64,000 bases of DNA from assembly GCA_019234295.1 (NCBI GenBank), contig JAFALK010000087.1, positions 50,369 through 114,368 on the forward strand, read 5' to 3'. The notes below the pieces were generated by a model. It was not told the DNA's origin and did no database searches. It saw only the letters and a list, made by a program, of their open reading frames with translations. This document shows positions 45,567 to 55,972 of the stretch, piece after piece. Origin of the DNA: Roseateles sp. GTDB taxonomy: Bacteria > Pseudomonadota > Gammaproteobacteria > Burkholderiales > Burkholderiaceae_C. A program made the position numbers and the translations under genes. Numbering within the stretch: position 1 is the first letter of the stretch; each line of letters opens with the position of its first letter.

Positions 45567-46628
45567 TCAAGTCCTCGCGCGGCGCTGAAATACCTGTCCC
45601 GCCAAACGAGAGACCAGGCCCGCGAGTTGGAGCTCCAGCAGCCAAGCGCTGACCTCCGAGCTCGTGCCGGCTCCGCGGTTGAGCAGCTCTTCGAGCGAGA
45701 CAGGCTCGTACCCCATCAAGCCCAGCAGGCGCTTCAGTGCCGGGCTCCAGCCGGGCTCGGGGGCATCCGGCGTTGTTTCCTCGCGAACATCCAGGCCAAG
45801 CTGCAGTTTCTCCAGCACGTCCGCCGGGCTCTCGACGAGCTTGGCGCCTTGGCGGATCAGGGCATGGCAGCCACGGCTGTGCGCCGAGTGGGTGGAGCCC
45901 GGGATCGCGAAGACCTCGCGTCCCGCCTGCGAGGCCAGCCGCGCCGTGATCAGCGAGCCCGATTGCAGAGCGGCCTCGACGACCAGGCAGCCCCGCGTCA
46001 GGCCGGCGATCAGGCGATTGCGGCGCGGGAAGTTGCTCGCCAGGGGCGGTGTGGCCAAAGCGTACTCACTGAGGATCAGGCCTTCGCGCCGGATGCGCTG
46101 GCCGAGAGCCTCGTGGCGACGCGGATAGATCTGATCGAGGCCGGTGCCCACGATGGCAATGGTGCCGCCCCCGGCCTCCAGAGCCCCTTGATGAGCAGCG
46201 CCGTCGACGCCCAGGGCCAGGCCTGAGACGATGACGAGGCCGGCTGCCGCGAGTCCATGCCCAAAGGCTTCGGCGTGCTCCCGTCCCTGCGGTGTCGGGT
46301 GGCGGCTGCCGACGATGGCCAGCGCCTGCGCGCGGAGCAGCTCGCGCCTGCCGTCCAGGTAGAGCAGCAGCGGAGGGTCGGCCGTCTGCATGAGCAGGGG
46401 AGGGTAGTCCGCGTCGGCCAGGGTGAGCAGGTCGTGACGGGTATCGGCCTGCAGCCAGGCCCAGGTCTGCTCGATCAGCGCGGGTAGATGGGGAGGCGGC
46501 GCGGGCAGCTGTTCGAGCGCCTCGTCCAGCGAACCGGCCTGAGCGAGGCGCGCGCGCGCCGTTTCGAGCCCGACCCCGGGCGTTTCCAGCAGCCGCAGCC
46601 AAGCAGCCAGTTCCTCGCGCTCAACCAC
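45567..46628 (-). CDS. dprA: DNA-processing protein DprA
   Basis: 353 residues. Binds incoming single-stranded DNA and loads RecA in natural transformation. N-terminal SAM-like domain, a Rossmann-type core with [44 protein letters not shown] and LVVEA, and a C-terminal winged helix. Part of the leftward LysM-dprA-smg group; translation begins about 20 bp after the LysM gene. Confidence 0.95.
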   Translation of the reverse strand: MVEREELAAWLRLLETPGVGLETARARLAQAGSLDEALEQLPAPPPHLPALIEQTWAWLQADTRHDLLTLADADYPPLLMQTADPPLLLYLDGRRELLRAQALAIVGSRHPTPQGREHAEAFGHGLAAAGLVIVSGLALGVDGAAHQGALEAGGGTIAIVGTGLDQIYPRRHEALGQRIRREGLILSEYALATPPLASNFPRRNRLIAGLTRGCLVVEAALQSGSLITARLASQAGREVFAIPGSTHSAHSRGCHALIRQGAKLVESPADVLEKLQLGLDVREETTPDAPEPGWSPALKRLLGLMGYEPVSLEELLNRGAGTSSEVSAWLLELQLAGLVSRLAGQVFQRRART

Positions 46629-46650
46629 CGCGCGGGCCCTCCCTGCTGTG

Positions 46651-47811
46651 TCAGGGCGGCGTGAAGCCGTCGCCGGCGTTGACCGCGTCTTGCGCGGAGA
46701 TGATCAGCGCGTAGGAGACGCGCTTGTAGGTCTGGAACACCAGCAGAACGCCGTTGCGGGTGTCGGGCAGGCGGATCTCCTCGCTGCGGCCGCTCGTGCG
46801 GTCCACGTCCTGACGGCCGGCCTTCCAAAGCGACAGCACGTGGCCGCGCTCCAGGCCGTCTTGGCTGCCCCTGTTCAGGGCCACGACCTGGTTCTGTCCG
46901 CCCTGCAGCGCATCGCCGTAGACGGAGATGATCTGGCCACGCAGTGCGCTGTCGGGCGCATGCGGCACGAAGTGCAGGAATTCGCGCTGTTCGACGGGAG
47001 CGAGCCGGTCGCCCACTCCGACCTCCTGGCGCACGCTGCGCACGCGCAGGGTGGCCGGCACGGTCTCCTCGTTGCCCTTGGCGTCCTTCTGCGTGCCGCC
47101 CGGCGCCACCAACTCGGCCGTGCCGACATAAGGTGCCTCGTATCCGAGCACCTCGCCCGTGCCGGGATCCCGCAGCGGCCGGGCCTCGCGGAACACGCGG
47201 TATTCATTGCCCTGGCTCAGGTTGCCGCGGGCGTAGGCGAGGTCGCCGCGTGTGACCAGCACATGGCCCTCGGGAGCGGCTACCACGCGTGGTGCGTCGG
47301 CCAGGGCGTCGGCGTCGAAGACCACGGCCTCGGTCAGGAAGGGTTCGATCAGACGCAGGGGGATGGCGGCGATGGCGTCCTCGTACTTCGAGGTGCGCAC
47401 CCGCGGCGACAGCTTGGTCACCCCGCCTGGGGTGGCTTGGCTCGTACGGTCTCGGGCCACTTGCAGGATGGCGCGGCCGTCCTGCTTCACCAGCATCAGC
47501 ACCTGGCCCGGGTAGATCAGATGCGGATTGGCGATTTCGGCCTTGTTCATGCCCCAGAGTTCGGGCCAATGCCAGGGGCTCTTGAGGAAGACGCCCGAGA
47601 TCGCCCAGAGCGTGTCGCCGGACTTGATGGTGTAGGTGTCCGGGGCGTTCGGGGCCAGCTCGGAGATCGGCACGCCGGCCTGGGCCACACGCTCGGCGGT
47701 GGCGCGCTGCTCGGGGGTGATGGGGTAGTCGCCCGCGGCGCCCGCGGTGCCCAGAGCCGCCAGCAGGGCCAGCGCAATTGCCGATCGAAGGTGCAGGGAT
47801 GCAGCGGGCAT
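46651..47811 (-). CDS. Exported LysM-domain protein
   Basis: 386 residues. Sec signal ([16 protein letters not shown]), then a LysM peptidoglycan-binding domain ([20 protein letters not shown], ending [13 protein letters not shown]), followed by a long domain of unknown function shared by betaproteobacterial proteins encoded next to dprA. Probably acts at the cell wall. Start at ATG 47811 with a purine-rich GGAAAGAG ahead. Divergent from def across a 200-bp region. Confidence 0.9.
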   Translation of the reverse strand: MPAASLHLRSAIALALLAALGTAGAAGDYPITPEQRATAERVAQAGVPISELAPNAPDTYTIKSGDTLWAISGVFLKSPWHWPELWGMNKAEIANPHLIYPGQVLMLVKQDGRAILQVARDRTSQATPGGVTKLSPRVRTSKYEDAIAAIPLRLIEPFLTEAVVFDADALADAPRVVAAPEGHVLVTRGDLAYARGNLSQGNEYRVFREARPLRDPGTGEVLGYEAPYVGTAELVAPGGTQKDAKGNEETVPATLRVRSVRQEVGVGDRLAPVEQREFLHFVPHAPDSALRGQIISVYGDALQGGQNQVVALNRGSQDGLERGHVLSLWKAGRQDVDRTSGRSEEIRLPDTRNGVLLVFQTYKRVSYALIISAQDAVNAGDGFTPP

Positions 47812-48012
47812 GGATCTCTTTCCGAGGAGGGTGGTCGGCCTGTTTCGTTCTTCGGTCTCGGCCAGGGGCTTTTGCATTTCGGCGAAAATCCCCTCTTGCT
47901 GCGGCGGATTCTGCCCCCATTCCCCGGGGCCAGCAATGAAGGAGTCCGTGCGTTTTCGGCTCTTGCAAGCACTTACAAACAGACGTTGTGTCATGCCCAC
48001 AACGCGAGCGTT

Positions 48013-48531
48013 ATGGCGAATCTGAACATTCTGAAGTACCCCGACCCCAAGCTCCACACCGTGGCAAAGCCCGTGGCCGAGGTTGACGCGCGCATCCGCC
48101 AGCTTGTGGACGACATGCTGGAAACGATGTATGCCGCCGATGGCGTCGGCCTCGCCGCCACCCAGGTGGACGTGCACGAGCGCGTGGTCGTGATCGACAC
48201 TTCCACTGATCGCAACGAGCCCCGCGTGCTGATCAACCCCGAGCTGACGGCCGTCAGCGAGGAGATGGTCGATGGCGAGGAGGGCTGCCTCTCCGTGCCC
48301 ACCATCTACGACAAGGTCCGGCGGCACGCCCGCGTGAGCGTGCGAGCCCTGGGCCGCGACGGCCAAATGCAGGAGTTCGACGCAGAAGGCTTGCTGGCCG
48401 TGTGCGTGCAGCACGAGATGGACCACCTGCTGGGCAAGGTCTTCGTCGAGTACCTGAGCCCGCTCAAGCGCGACCGCATCAAGACCAAGCTGGTCAAGAA
48501 GGCGCGCGACGAGCAGGCTGCCGCGCGCTGA
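48013..48531 (+). CDS. def: Peptide deformylase
   Basis: 172 residues. Removes the N-formyl group from nascent proteins. All three family motifs are intact: [16 protein letters not shown] (metal Cys) and [10 protein letters not shown] (two metal His and the catalytic Glu). ATG 48013 begins [12 protein letters not shown], the normal N-terminus. Divergent from the LysM gene and 11 bp upstream of fmt. Confidence 0.97.
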   Translation: MANLNILKYPDPKLHTVAKPVAEVDARIRQLVDDMLETMYAADGVGLAATQVDVHERVVVIDTSTDRNEPRVLINPELTAVSEEMVDGEEGCLSVPTIYDKVRRHARVSVRALGRDGQMQEFDAEGLLAVCVQHEMDHLLGKVFVEYLSPLKRDRIKTKLVKKARDEQAAAR

Positions 48532-48542
48532 AGCCCCGAATC

Positions 48543-49457
48543 ATGAAGCTCGTCTTCGCGGGCACGCCGGAGTTCGCGGCCGTGGCCTTGGCCGCGCTGC
48601 TGGAGGCCGGTTTTGACGTCCCCCTGGTGCTGACCCAGCCCGACCGCCCTGCCGGCCGAGGCATGAAGCTGCAGGCCTCGCCGGTCAAGCAACTGGCCCT
48701 CGGGCACGGCATCTCGGTCGCCCAGCCTCAAGGCCTCAAGCTCGACGGCAAGTATGGCGCCGATGCAGCGGCGGCCCGCGAGGCCTTGCTGGCGGCGCAG
48801 CCTGAAGTGATGGTTGTGGCAGCCTATGGCCTGATCTTGCCGCAATGGGTGCTGGATCTTCCGCCGCGCGGCTGCCTGAACATCCATGCCTCGCTCCTGC
48901 CACGCTGGCGCGGGGCCGCGCCCATCCACCGGGCGATCGAAGCCGGTGATGCCGAGACGGGCATCACCATCATGCAGATGGATGCGGGCCTGGACACGGG
49001 CGACATGCTCCTGGTCGAGCGCTTGCCCATCGCGGCCGAGGCCACCACGGCCAGCCTGCACGATCAACTCGCAGAGCTGGGCGGCCGGCTCATCGTGCGC
49101 GCCCTGCGTGAAACGCTCACGCGCACGCCGCAGCCTCAACAGGGTGTCACCTACGCCCACAAGATCGAGAAGGCCGAGAGCCGCATCGACTGGCACCAGG
49201 ATGCCGCCCAGATCGAGCGCCGCCTGCGTGCCTTCGATCCATTCCCCGGCGGTGTTGCCGAATTCGGTGGCGAGGCGATCAAGGTCTGGCGCGCCCGGCT
49301 GGCCAGCGGCAGCGGCCAGCCGGGCCAGTTGCTGGGGCAGGGCGGTGAAGGCCCCATCGTTGCCTGTGGTCAGGGTGCCCTGGAGCTGACCGAACTCCAG
49401 CGCGCCGGCGGCAAGCGCCTGCCAGGCCATCTCGTCGACTTGAAAACCGGCGCCTGA
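48543..49457 (+). CDS. fmt: Methionyl-tRNA formyltransferase
   Basis: 304 residues. Formylates the initiator Met-tRNA, the partner step to Def. N-terminal [12 protein letters not shown], the catalytic region [18 protein letters not shown] and [10 protein letters not shown] are conserved; the C-terminal OB-like domain begins [13 protein letters not shown]. The length is normal. Confidence 0.97.
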   Translation: MKLVFAGTPEFAAVALAALLEAGFDVPLVLTQPDRPAGRGMKLQASPVKQLALGHGISVAQPQGLKLDGKYGADAAAAREALLAAQPEVMVVAAYGLILPQWVLDLPPRGCLNIHASLLPRWRGAAPIHRAIEAGDAETGITIMQMDAGLDTGDMLLVERLPIAAEATTASLHDQLAELGGRLIVRALRETLTRTPQPQQGVTYAHKIEKAESRIDWHQDAAQIERRLRAFDPFPGGVAEFGGEAIKVWRARLASGSGQPGQLLGQGGEGPIVACGQGALELTELQRAGGKRLPGHLVDLKTGA

Positions 49458-49489
49458 GTACCATCTCCACGGCGAAGGAGACCCTCACG

Positions 49490-50341
49490 ATGTTCAATCT
49501 CTTCAAGACTGCCGTGCTCATGGCGGCCATCACGGCCCTGTTCATGTTCATCGGCGGACTGATCGGCGGCCGAACGGGCATGATGTTCGCGCTCATGCTG
49601 GCCCTGGGCATGAACTTCTTCAGCTACTGGTTCTCCGACACCCTGGTGCTGAAGATGTACAACGCCCGCGAGGTCGATGCCTCGACGGCGCCGCAGTTCT
49701 ACCGACTCGTCCAGGAACTGGCCGCCAAGGCCGAGTTGCCCATGCCGCGCGTCTACCTGATCGAGGAGGAGGCGCCCAACGCCTTCGCCACGGGCCGCAA
49801 TCCCGCCAACGCCGCCGTGGCAGCCACGACAGGCATCTTGCGCGCGCTGAGCGAGCGCGAACTGCGCGGCGTGATGGGGCATGAGCTGGCGCACGTGAAG
49901 CACCGCGACATCCTGATCTCCACCGTTAGCGCCACCATGGCCGGCGCCATCTCCATGCTGGCCAATTTCGCGATGTTCTTCGGCGGGCGCGATGAGGAGG
50001 GCCGGCCGGCCAATCCGCTGACGGGCATCCTCGTAGCCATCCTGGCTCCGCTGGCCGCGAGCCTGATCCAGATGGCCATCAGCCGCGCACGCGAGTTCGA
50101 GGCCGATCGTGGCGGCGCCGAGATCTCGGGCGACCCGGCCGCGCTCGCCTCGGCTCTCAACAAGATCCATCGCCTCGCCCAGGGCATCCCCCTGGAGCCG
50201 GCCGAGGCGCACCCGGAGACGGCCCAGATGATGATCATGAACCCGCTCTCGGGCGGCGGCCTGGCCGGCCTCTTCGCCACCCACCCGCCCACCGAGGAGC
50301 GCGTGGCCCGGCTGATGGCCATGGCTCAAGCTCGCGGCTGA
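49490..50341 (+). CDS. htpX: Membrane protease HtpX
   Basis: 283 residues. Zinc metalloprotease in the inner membrane that removes damaged membrane proteins. Two N-terminal membrane helices, HEXXH motif [11 protein letters not shown], two further hydrophobic segments and the zinc-ligand Glu in [10 protein letters not shown]. It follows fmt at 32 bp, and may share its transcript or a heat/envelope-stress promoter. Confidence 0.95.
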   Translation: MFNLFKTAVLMAAITALFMFIGGLIGGRTGMMFALMLALGMNFFSYWFSDTLVLKMYNAREVDASTAPQFYRLVQELAAKAELPMPRVYLIEEEAPNAFATGRNPANAAVAATTGILRALSERELRGVMGHELAHVKHRDILISTVSATMAGAISMLANFAMFFGGRDEEGRPANPLTGILVAILAPLAASLIQMAISRAREFEADRGGAEISGDPAALASALNKIHRLAQGIPLEPAEAHPETAQMMIMNPLSGGGLAGLFATHPPTEERVARLMAMAQARG

Positions 50342-50358
50342 TCGGCCGATATCCGGGG

Positions 50359-50808
50359 ATGCGAGGAATGCACCGCTACGTTTATCTCCTGCCTGTCGTC
50401 GCGGCCCTGGTCGGCTGCGACAAGCTCGGCATCGAAACCCCTGCCACCATCGCCGCCAGGAAGGAGGCCGACGGCAAGGCCGTGGGCGGGGCCTGTCGAA
50501 ATGCGCTGCGGGCGATCGAGGACTGCTACACGCTCAATCCGAAGGCGAACAAGGCGGCGGTCTACGCGGGATGGATGGAGATGGATGCGTATATGCGAGA
50601 CAACAAGCTCGAAGGCACGCCGCCCATGATCCAGCGTTCGGCGGCGTCGGGCCCGGCCGGCGAAGGCGATGCGGCAACCGACTCTGGTGAAAAGGCTGAC
50701 AAGCCCGAAAAATCGGACAGGACCGACAAGGTCGAGAAGGTCGAGAAGGCCGACAAGACCGAGAAGGCGGACAAGGCGGACAAGGCGGACAAGTCCAAGG
50801 GCCGCTGA
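50359..50808 (+). CDS. Lipoprotein with Lys/Asp/Glu-rich tail
   Basis: 149 residues. Lipobox VGC after a short hydrophobic segment (LLPVVAALVGC). The middle has two Cys (GGACRNALRAIEDCY) that may form a disulphide. The last 50 residues are almost only Lys, Asp, Glu, Ala (KADKTEKADKADKADK), a highly charged tail probably disordered. Family unknown. The start could be ATG 50359 or the in-frame ATG 50368; GAGGA is badly spaced for both. Confidence 0.75.
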   Translation: MRGMHRYVYLLPVVAALVGCDKLGIETPATIAARKEADGKAVGGACRNALRAIEDCYTLNPKANKAAVYAGWMEMDAYMRDNKLEGTPPMIQRSAASGPAGEGDAATDSGEKADKPEKSDRTDKVEKVEKADKTEKADKADKADKSKGR

Positions 50809-50929
50809 GCGGCTGGCCAGCGGCGCTCGCCGCAGATCAGGCCGTCAATCCCGCAGTCCGTCGCGCCCCCCTGTCGCCCACCCGGCTGCAGTTGCATGAT
50901 CCGCTCCGTCCAACACTCAGGAGCCTCTC

Positions 50930-51682
50930 ATGCAAAAGCGTCGCCTCTTCCTTGCTCTGACCGCCACCGCCCTCGTCGCCGGTGCCGCCCATGCCCATGA
51001 CTGGAACTGGGGCGGCGGCGAGCGCATCAAGGGCTCGGGCGAATTCGCCAGCGAAACGCGCGACACCGGCGCCTTCGACGGCGTGTCATTGACCGGTGGC
51101 TTCAAGGTCCAGATCCGCCAGGGCGCCGGCAACAAGGTTGAGCTCAAGGCCGACAAGAACATCCTCCCCTACATCGAGACCAAGGTCGTCGATGGCGGCA
51201 AGGGCCGCACGCTGGAGGTTGGCGTCAAGCGTGGCTACAGCATCAGCACGGGCAACACGCCCCAGCTCGTGCTGGACATGCCGCAGCTGCGCCTTGTCTC
51301 CATTTCCGGGTCGGGTGATGTGAAGGTCGAGCCGATGAAGACCGGCCCCGTCGACATCAGCATCGCCGGCTCAGGCGACATCAAGCTGGACGCGCTGCAG
51401 AGCGAAAGCCTGGGCGTCTCGGTGTCCGGCAGCGGCGACGTGAGCGGCAGCGGCAAGACCGGCAGCCTCAAGATTTCCGTGGCCGGCTCCGGCGACGTGA
51501 AGCTGCGCGGCCTGGAGGCCGAGGAAGGCAAAGTCACCATCGCGGGCAGCGGCGATGCCGAGGTCAACGTCAGCAAGAAGCTGCACATCTCAGTCGCAGG
51601 TTCGGGCGACGTCAGCTATGTTGGCTCGCCGGAGATCAGCACCTCCATCGCCGGCAACGGCAAGGTCAAGAAGCTGAACTGA
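50930..51682 (+). CDS. DUF2807 (GIN-domain) secreted beta-solenoid protein
   Basis: 250 residues with a Sec signal (ending GAAHAH). The mature chain is a series of short imperfect repeats around SGSGDV, AGSGDI and AGSGDVKL, the pattern of DUF2807/head-GIN proteins that form a beta-solenoid. Found on the cell surface or in the periplasm; role unknown. A good AGGAG ribosome site precedes ATG 50930. Confidence 0.88.
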   Translation: MQKRRLFLALTATALVAGAAHAHDWNWGGGERIKGSGEFASETRDTGAFDGVSLTGGFKVQIRQGAGNKVELKADKNILPYIETKVVDGGKGRTLEVGVKRGYSISTGNTPQLVLDMPQLRLVSISGSGDVKVEPMKTGPVDISIAGSGDIKLDALQSESLGVSVSGSGDVSGSGKTGSLKISVAGSGDVKLRGLEAEEGKVTIAGSGDAEVNVSKKLHISVAGSGDVSYVGSPEISTSIAGNGKVKKLN

Positions 51683-51700
51683 ACCCGGGCGGTAACCGCT

Positions 51701-51753
51701 CATTGGTAAGCTCGCGGGGTTTTGTCGAACCGAACCCGCGAGCCAATCCAATG
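51701..51753 (+). promoter_or_regulatory. Long hairpin enclosing the pgk start codon
   Basis: Outer stem CATTGG (51701-51706) pairs with CCAATG (51748-51753), which includes the pgk ATG. After a small internal loop (TAA/CAAT) the inner stem GCTCGCGGG(G)TT (51710-51721) pairs with AACCCGCGAGC (51733-51743) around an 11-base loop. No Shine-Dalgarno sequence is visible before the ATG. Possible translational control element, or the terminator of the upstream gene. Confidence 0.45.
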
Positions 51754-52944
51754 AACGTCCTTCGCTTCACCGACCTGATCGCCGCCGGCAAGGTGGCCGG
51801 CCAACGCGTCTTCATCCGCGCCGACCTCAACGTGCCCCAGGACGATGCCGGCAACATCACCGAGGACACGCGCGTGCGCGCCTCTGCCCCCGCCATTGAG
51901 ATGGCCCTGAAGGCGGGTGCTGCCGTGATGGTCACCTCGCACCTGGGCCGCCCGACCGAGGGGGAGTTCAAGCCCGAGGATTCGCTGGCGCCCGTGGCCA
52001 AGCGACTCTCCGAGTTGCTGGGGCGCGAAGTGCCCCTGGTGTCCAACTGGGTCGACGGCGTGAGCGTGCACCCCGGCCAGGTCGTGCTGCTCGAGAACTG
52101 TCGCGTCAACAAGGGTGAGAAGAAGAACAGCGAAGAGCTGGCCAAGAAGATGGCCAAGCTCTGCGACATTTTCGTCAACGATGCCTTCGGCACCGCCCAT
52201 CGCGCCGAGGGCACGACCTACGGCATCGCTCAGTTCGCGCCGATTGCCTGTGCCGGCCCGCTGCTGGCCGCAGAGATCGACGCCATCACCAAGGCCCTGG
52301 CCGCGCCCAAGCGTCCGCTCGTCGCCATCGTCGCTGGCTCCAAAGTCTCGACCAAGCTGACCATCCTGCAGTCGCTGTCCAAGAACGTGGACGGCCTGGT
52401 CGTCGGTGGCGGCATCGCCAACACCTTCATGCTCGCGGCTGGCCTCAAGATCGGCAAAAGCCTGGCCGAGCCCGACCTCGTCGGCGAAGCCAAGGCCGTG
52501 ATCGAAGGAATGAAGGCCCGCGGCGCGGCAGTGCCCATTCCCGTGGACGTGGTCTGCGCCAAGGCCTTCGCGGCCGATGCGCCCGCCACCGTCAAGGCCG
52601 CCAACGAAGTGGCCGACGACGACCTGATCCTCGACATTGGCCCCAAGACGGCGTCGATGCTGGCCGAGCAGCTCAAGGCGGCTGGCACCATCGTCTGGAA
52701 CGGCCCGGTCGGCGTGTTCGAGTTCGACGCCTTCGCCCACGGCACCGAGACGATTGCGCGCGCCATCGCCGCGAGCAATGCCTTCTCGATCGCCGGCGGC
52801 GGTGACACGCTTGCGGCCATCGCCAAGTACGGCATCGAGAAAGACGTCGGCTACATCTCCACTGGCGGCGGCGCCTTCCTTGAGGTGCTTGAAGGCAAGA
52901 CCCTGCCGGCCTTCGAGATCCTGGCCAAGCGCGCAGCGGGCTGA
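51751..52944 (+). CDS. pgk: Phosphoglycerate kinase
   Basis: 397 residues. ATP-forming step of glycolysis (1,3-bisphosphoglycerate to 3-phosphoglycerate). Motifs: [26 protein letters not shown], and the C-terminal nucleotide loop GGGDTLAA followed by [20 protein letters not shown] 51751 matches the usual N-terminus. The usual partner gap is not in the window; the start lies inside a predicted hairpin. Confidence 0.97.
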   Translation: MNVLRFTDLIAAGKVAGQRVFIRADLNVPQDDAGNITEDTRVRASAPAIEMALKAGAAVMVTSHLGRPTEGEFKPEDSLAPVAKRLSELLGREVPLVSNWVDGVSVHPGQVVLLENCRVNKGEKKNSEELAKKMAKLCDIFVNDAFGTAHRAEGTTYGIAQFAPIACAGPLLAAEIDAITKALAAPKRPLVAIVAGSKVSTKLTILQSLSKNVDGLVVGGGIANTFMLAAGLKIGKSLAEPDLVGEAKAVIEGMKARGAAVPIPVDVVCAKAFAADAPATVKAANEVADDDLILDIGPKTASMLAEQLKAAGTIVWNGPVGVFEFDAFAHGTETIARAIAASNAFSIAGGGDTLAAIAKYGIEKDVGYISTGGGAFLEVLEGKTLPAFEILAKRAAG

Positions 52945-52975
52945 GTTGGGGCGTCGGTCGGCCAAGATCGACTGA

Positions 52976-54700
52976 ATGTCGCCGCGCCTGCTGGCTGTCG
53001 TCGCCGTAGCGGCTCAAGGGCTGCACCAGATCTTTTTGTTGCTACCCTTGGCCGTGATGTTCGGCATTGCCGCGGCCTTGTATGGCAATCCGATTTACGC
53101 GGCGCTATGTGGTGCCGGATTCGTGTTGCTGGCCTGGTTGCTGCAGCCGGCCACTCGCGACAACTTTGAGCCGGTCAGCCGTGAGCATGCGCCGCAACTC
53201 TATGCCGACATTGACCGGCTGGCTGATGCGATGCTGGCGCCGCGATTGCACGCCATCGCGCTCAACGATGAGTTCAACGCCGGGGCGCTGGAGCTGAATC
53301 GTGGCATTTCGCTGCGGCCGACGCGGCGCGTGCTCCTGCTGGGCAGGCCTTTGCTGCAAAGCCTGGATCGTGAGGCCGTGCTCGCCATCGTCGCTCACGA
53401 GCTGGGGCATTTCTCGCGTCGGCATGGTCGTCTGGGGCACTGGCTCTATCGCGCCCGGCAAGCCTGGGAGTCCTGGCAGATTCACGTCAGTGCAGGGGAG
53501 ATGTCAGTATGGGAGCAGGCCGCTGGCTGGTTCGCATCGACCTTCGTGCCCTGGTTCCGCCGCGTCAGTCTTGCCCATTCACGGCGTTGTGAATTCGAAG
53601 CTGACGCAGCGGCAGCGCAATCTTGCGGCACACCCGCCATCGCCCGGGCGCTGACCCTGATGGATCGTCTGGGTCGCGGCATGGAGCTTTCCGACGGGCC
53701 AACTCAGCGTCGCTTGCAGCGCCGCCTCGCTGAGCCGCCAGCCGACCTCTTGGGGCAACGCATTGCAGGCTGGCGTGCCGTGCCGCGCAGCGACCTGCTT
53801 GCCGCCGAGGAGGCTCAGGCGACGCACCCGCCTACCGCTGAACGATTGGTTGCGCTCGGCGTGATCCCGCAGGACTGGGCCTGGCCTGAGCAGCCGGCCT
53901 ATACCGGGTGGCCGGAGAGAGTCGACGCGCCTGCTGGGCGTCGTGTGTGGGCGCAGTGGGCGATGTGGCATGCGATGTTTCAGGGTATCGACCAGGCGAG
54001 TGAATCCTTGCGCAAAGCCGGCGTAGCGCAGACCCTGCAGTTGGCGGCCCTGCTCGACGAACATGGCGAGGTTCTGCGCCTCAGCGAAGGGTTGGCGGGC
54101 GATGCAGCCTCCGATCTGCTGCGCGCCCGGGCGTGCTTCGCCACGGCGCGTCTGGCCGAGGCGCGAGATCTCTGGCGCGCCCGGGCGGCGACTTCGCAGC
54201 CGCGCCGCGGCGAACGTGATGTCGCGTGCCGCGCTCTCGCTGAACACGGCCTGACGCTTGGCCTGCCGCAGGATGAGCGAAGCCAGCTCGAACGGCGCCT
54301 CGCAAGCATCCGGCAGCGTCGCAGCGAAGCACTCGACAAGCTCGAACAAGCCGTCGAGAGCGGTCAGGTGCAGGCTGGAGGCGAATGGCCTGAAGCGCTA
54401 CGCGCTGCACTCGCCTTGGGGTTGAGGCGGCATCCGGCCCTGCGTGAGGCATGGCTGGGAGCTGCCGAAATCGACTTGGCAGGGGGCTGGTGCTACCGGT
54501 GCATGTTGCTGTGGATACGCATTGATCCGGTCATCATGGACGAGTTGGGGCAGCGTCAGCATCAGGTGGCAGACACCTGCGTCCAGCTGCTGAGGCAGCT
54601 TGCATCTCCCGGGGTGCTGTGCAGAACGCGCGCCAGCTATACGACCGAGGAGTTGCCTCCCGGCTTGAGCCGGGTGAGTGCGAGGCTGCGCCTGCTCTGA
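52976..54700 (+). CDS. M48 family membrane metallopeptidase
   Basis: 574 residues. Two hydrophobic segments at the N-terminus (LLPLAVMFGIAAALY and AALCGAGFVLLAWLL), zinc motif AHELGHFSRRHG and the second-site CEFEADAAAAQS. The C-terminal 300 residues are an Arg/Glu/Ala-rich helical region unlike HtpX, with no recognised domain. Codon use looks somewhat looser in GC than neighbouring housekeeping genes, which could indicate a recent acquisition, but this is an impression, not a measurement. It ends 5 bp from the convergent pstS. Confidence 0.85.
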   Translation: MSPRLLAVVAVAAQGLHQIFLLLPLAVMFGIAAALYGNPIYAALCGAGFVLLAWLLQPATRDNFEPVSREHAPQLYADIDRLADAMLAPRLHAIALNDEFNAGALELNRGISLRPTRRVLLLGRPLLQSLDREAVLAIVAHELGHFSRRHGRLGHWLYRARQAWESWQIHVSAGEMSVWEQAAGWFASTFVPWFRRVSLAHSRRCEFEADAAAAQSCGTPAIARALTLMDRLGRGMELSDGPTQRRLQRRLAEPPADLLGQRIAGWRAVPRSDLLAAEEAQATHPPTAERLVALGVIPQDWAWPEQPAYTGWPERVDAPAGRRVWAQWAMWHAMFQGIDQASESLRKAGVAQTLQLAALLDEHGEVLRLSEGLAGDAASDLLRARACFATARLAEARDLWRARAATSQPRRGERDVACRALAEHGLTLGLPQDERSQLERRLASIRQRRSEALDKLEQAVESGQVQAGGEWPEALRAALALGLRRHPALREAWLGAAEIDLAGGWCYRCMLLWIRIDPVIMDELGQRQHQVADTCVQLLRQLASPGVLCRTRASYTTEELPPGLSRVSARLRLL

Positions 54701-54705
54701 TCGGT

Positions 54706-55761
54706 CTACATCGCCAGATAGTCGGGCACCTTGCCGTCCTGGGCGCGGACGGTGCTGAAGCGGGCCGCGAGCCGCGATTGCAGGCGCAGTGGCAGCGGGG
54801 CGAAACCGGTGCCGCGGGTCAGGTCGTCGCCGTGCAAGAAGCACCAGTAGATGAAGCGCATCACCGGGCTCGCGTCGTCGCTCTTGGCGGGCTTGGCGTC
54901 GATCAGCACGAAGCTGGTCATGGTGATGGGCCAGCTGTCGGCGCCGTCGCGGTTGATCAGCGGCGCCAGGTCATCGCCCTGGCGGGCCAGGTCGCTGGCT
55001 GCGATGGCGGCACTGAATCCCGACTCGCTCGCCGCCACCCAGTGGCCGGCGGCGTTGCGCAAGCGCACGGCGTTCAGCCGCGACTGCTGCACCCGGTCGA
55101 AGCTCACGTAGCCGAGGGCGCCGGGCGTGGCCTTGACGGCCTTGACCATGCCGTCATTGCCTTCGGCGCGCTCGACCTCGCCGGGCCAGCTCGGCAGCTG
55201 GCTCGTGCCGACTTCGCTCGAGAAGGCGCCGGAAACTGCGCTCAGGTACCGCGTCAGGCCCTCGGTGGTGCCGGACTTCTCGGCGCGCACCACTCGATGG
55301 ACCGGCAGCGCGGGCAGGGTGATTCCCGGGTTCATGGCGATCAACCGCACGTCGTTCCAGACGCGGATGCGGCCGGCCAGAATGTCGGCCAGCAGGTCGC
55401 CGGTCAGCTGCAGGCGACCCTCGGGCACGCCCGGCAGGTTCACCACAGGCACGACGCCGCCGACCAGCATCGGGATCTGCACGAGATGGCGTTGACCCAG
55501 CTCGGCTGCACTCAGCGGCGAATCGCTGGCGCCGAACTTCACGCTGCGGGCGCTGATCTGCTTGACGCCGTCGCCCGAGCCGGTGGGCTTGTAGGCCACG
55601 GTCTGGCCTGAGCTCTTGGCGTAGGCCTCAGCCCAGCGCGCGTAGACCAGCGAGGGGAAGGTAGCACCGGCACCGGTGATCTCGGCATGGGCGACGGCCA
55701 GCGAGGAGAAGAGGGCGGCTGCGCACAGCAGGCGTGCGAGAAGACGTGAGGGCAAACGCAT
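54706..55761 (-). CDS. pstS: Phosphate-binding protein PstS-like
   Basis: 351 residues. Signal peptide (ending VAHAE), then ITGAGATFPSLVYARWAEAY and YKPTGSGDGVKQI, the typical PstS opening, SDSPLSAAEL, and SGTTEGLTRYLS with the phosphate-binding Ser/Gly. It normally delivers phosphate to a PstCAB importer, which is not in the window, so it is either a second copy or a phosphate-sensing relative. ATG 55761 begins the signal; the longer frame is unlikely. Confidence 0.88.
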   Translation of the reverse strand: MRLPSRLLARLLCAAALFSSLAVAHAEITGAGATFPSLVYARWAEAYAKSSGQTVAYKPTGSGDGVKQISARSVKFGASDSPLSAAELGQRHLVQIPMLVGGVVPVVNLPGVPEGRLQLTGDLLADILAGRIRVWNDVRLIAMNPGITLPALPVHRVVRAEKSGTTEGLTRYLSAVSGAFSSEVGTSQLPSWPGEVERAEGNDGMVKAVKATPGALGYVSFDRVQQSRLNAVRLRNAAGHWVAASESGFSAAIAASDLARQGDDLAPLINRDGADSWPITMTSFVLIDAKPAKSDDASPVMRFIYWCFLHGDDLTRGTGFAPLPLRLQSRLAARFSTVRAQDGKVPDYLAM

Positions 55762-55972
55762 GGGAGATCTGAATAGGAAGTAGCGGACGCGAAGCATCCG
55801 TCGGTGCGCGCAAGATTCTAGGGATGGTGCCGCTGCGCCCGAGTGACGGATTACCGATTGCGACAAACTCTCGCTCATGCCGAGCCGGCATGCGGACCAA
55901 GCATTGAGGCATCGTCAGCCGGCCGCGACGGGCGTAACCTCGCCGTATCCACCAGAACCAGGAGACATGTTC

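Noticed and set aside
49490..54700. Considering htpX and the later M48 gene as duplicates
   Set aside because: They share only the HEXXH core; membrane layout and C-terminal regions differ completely.
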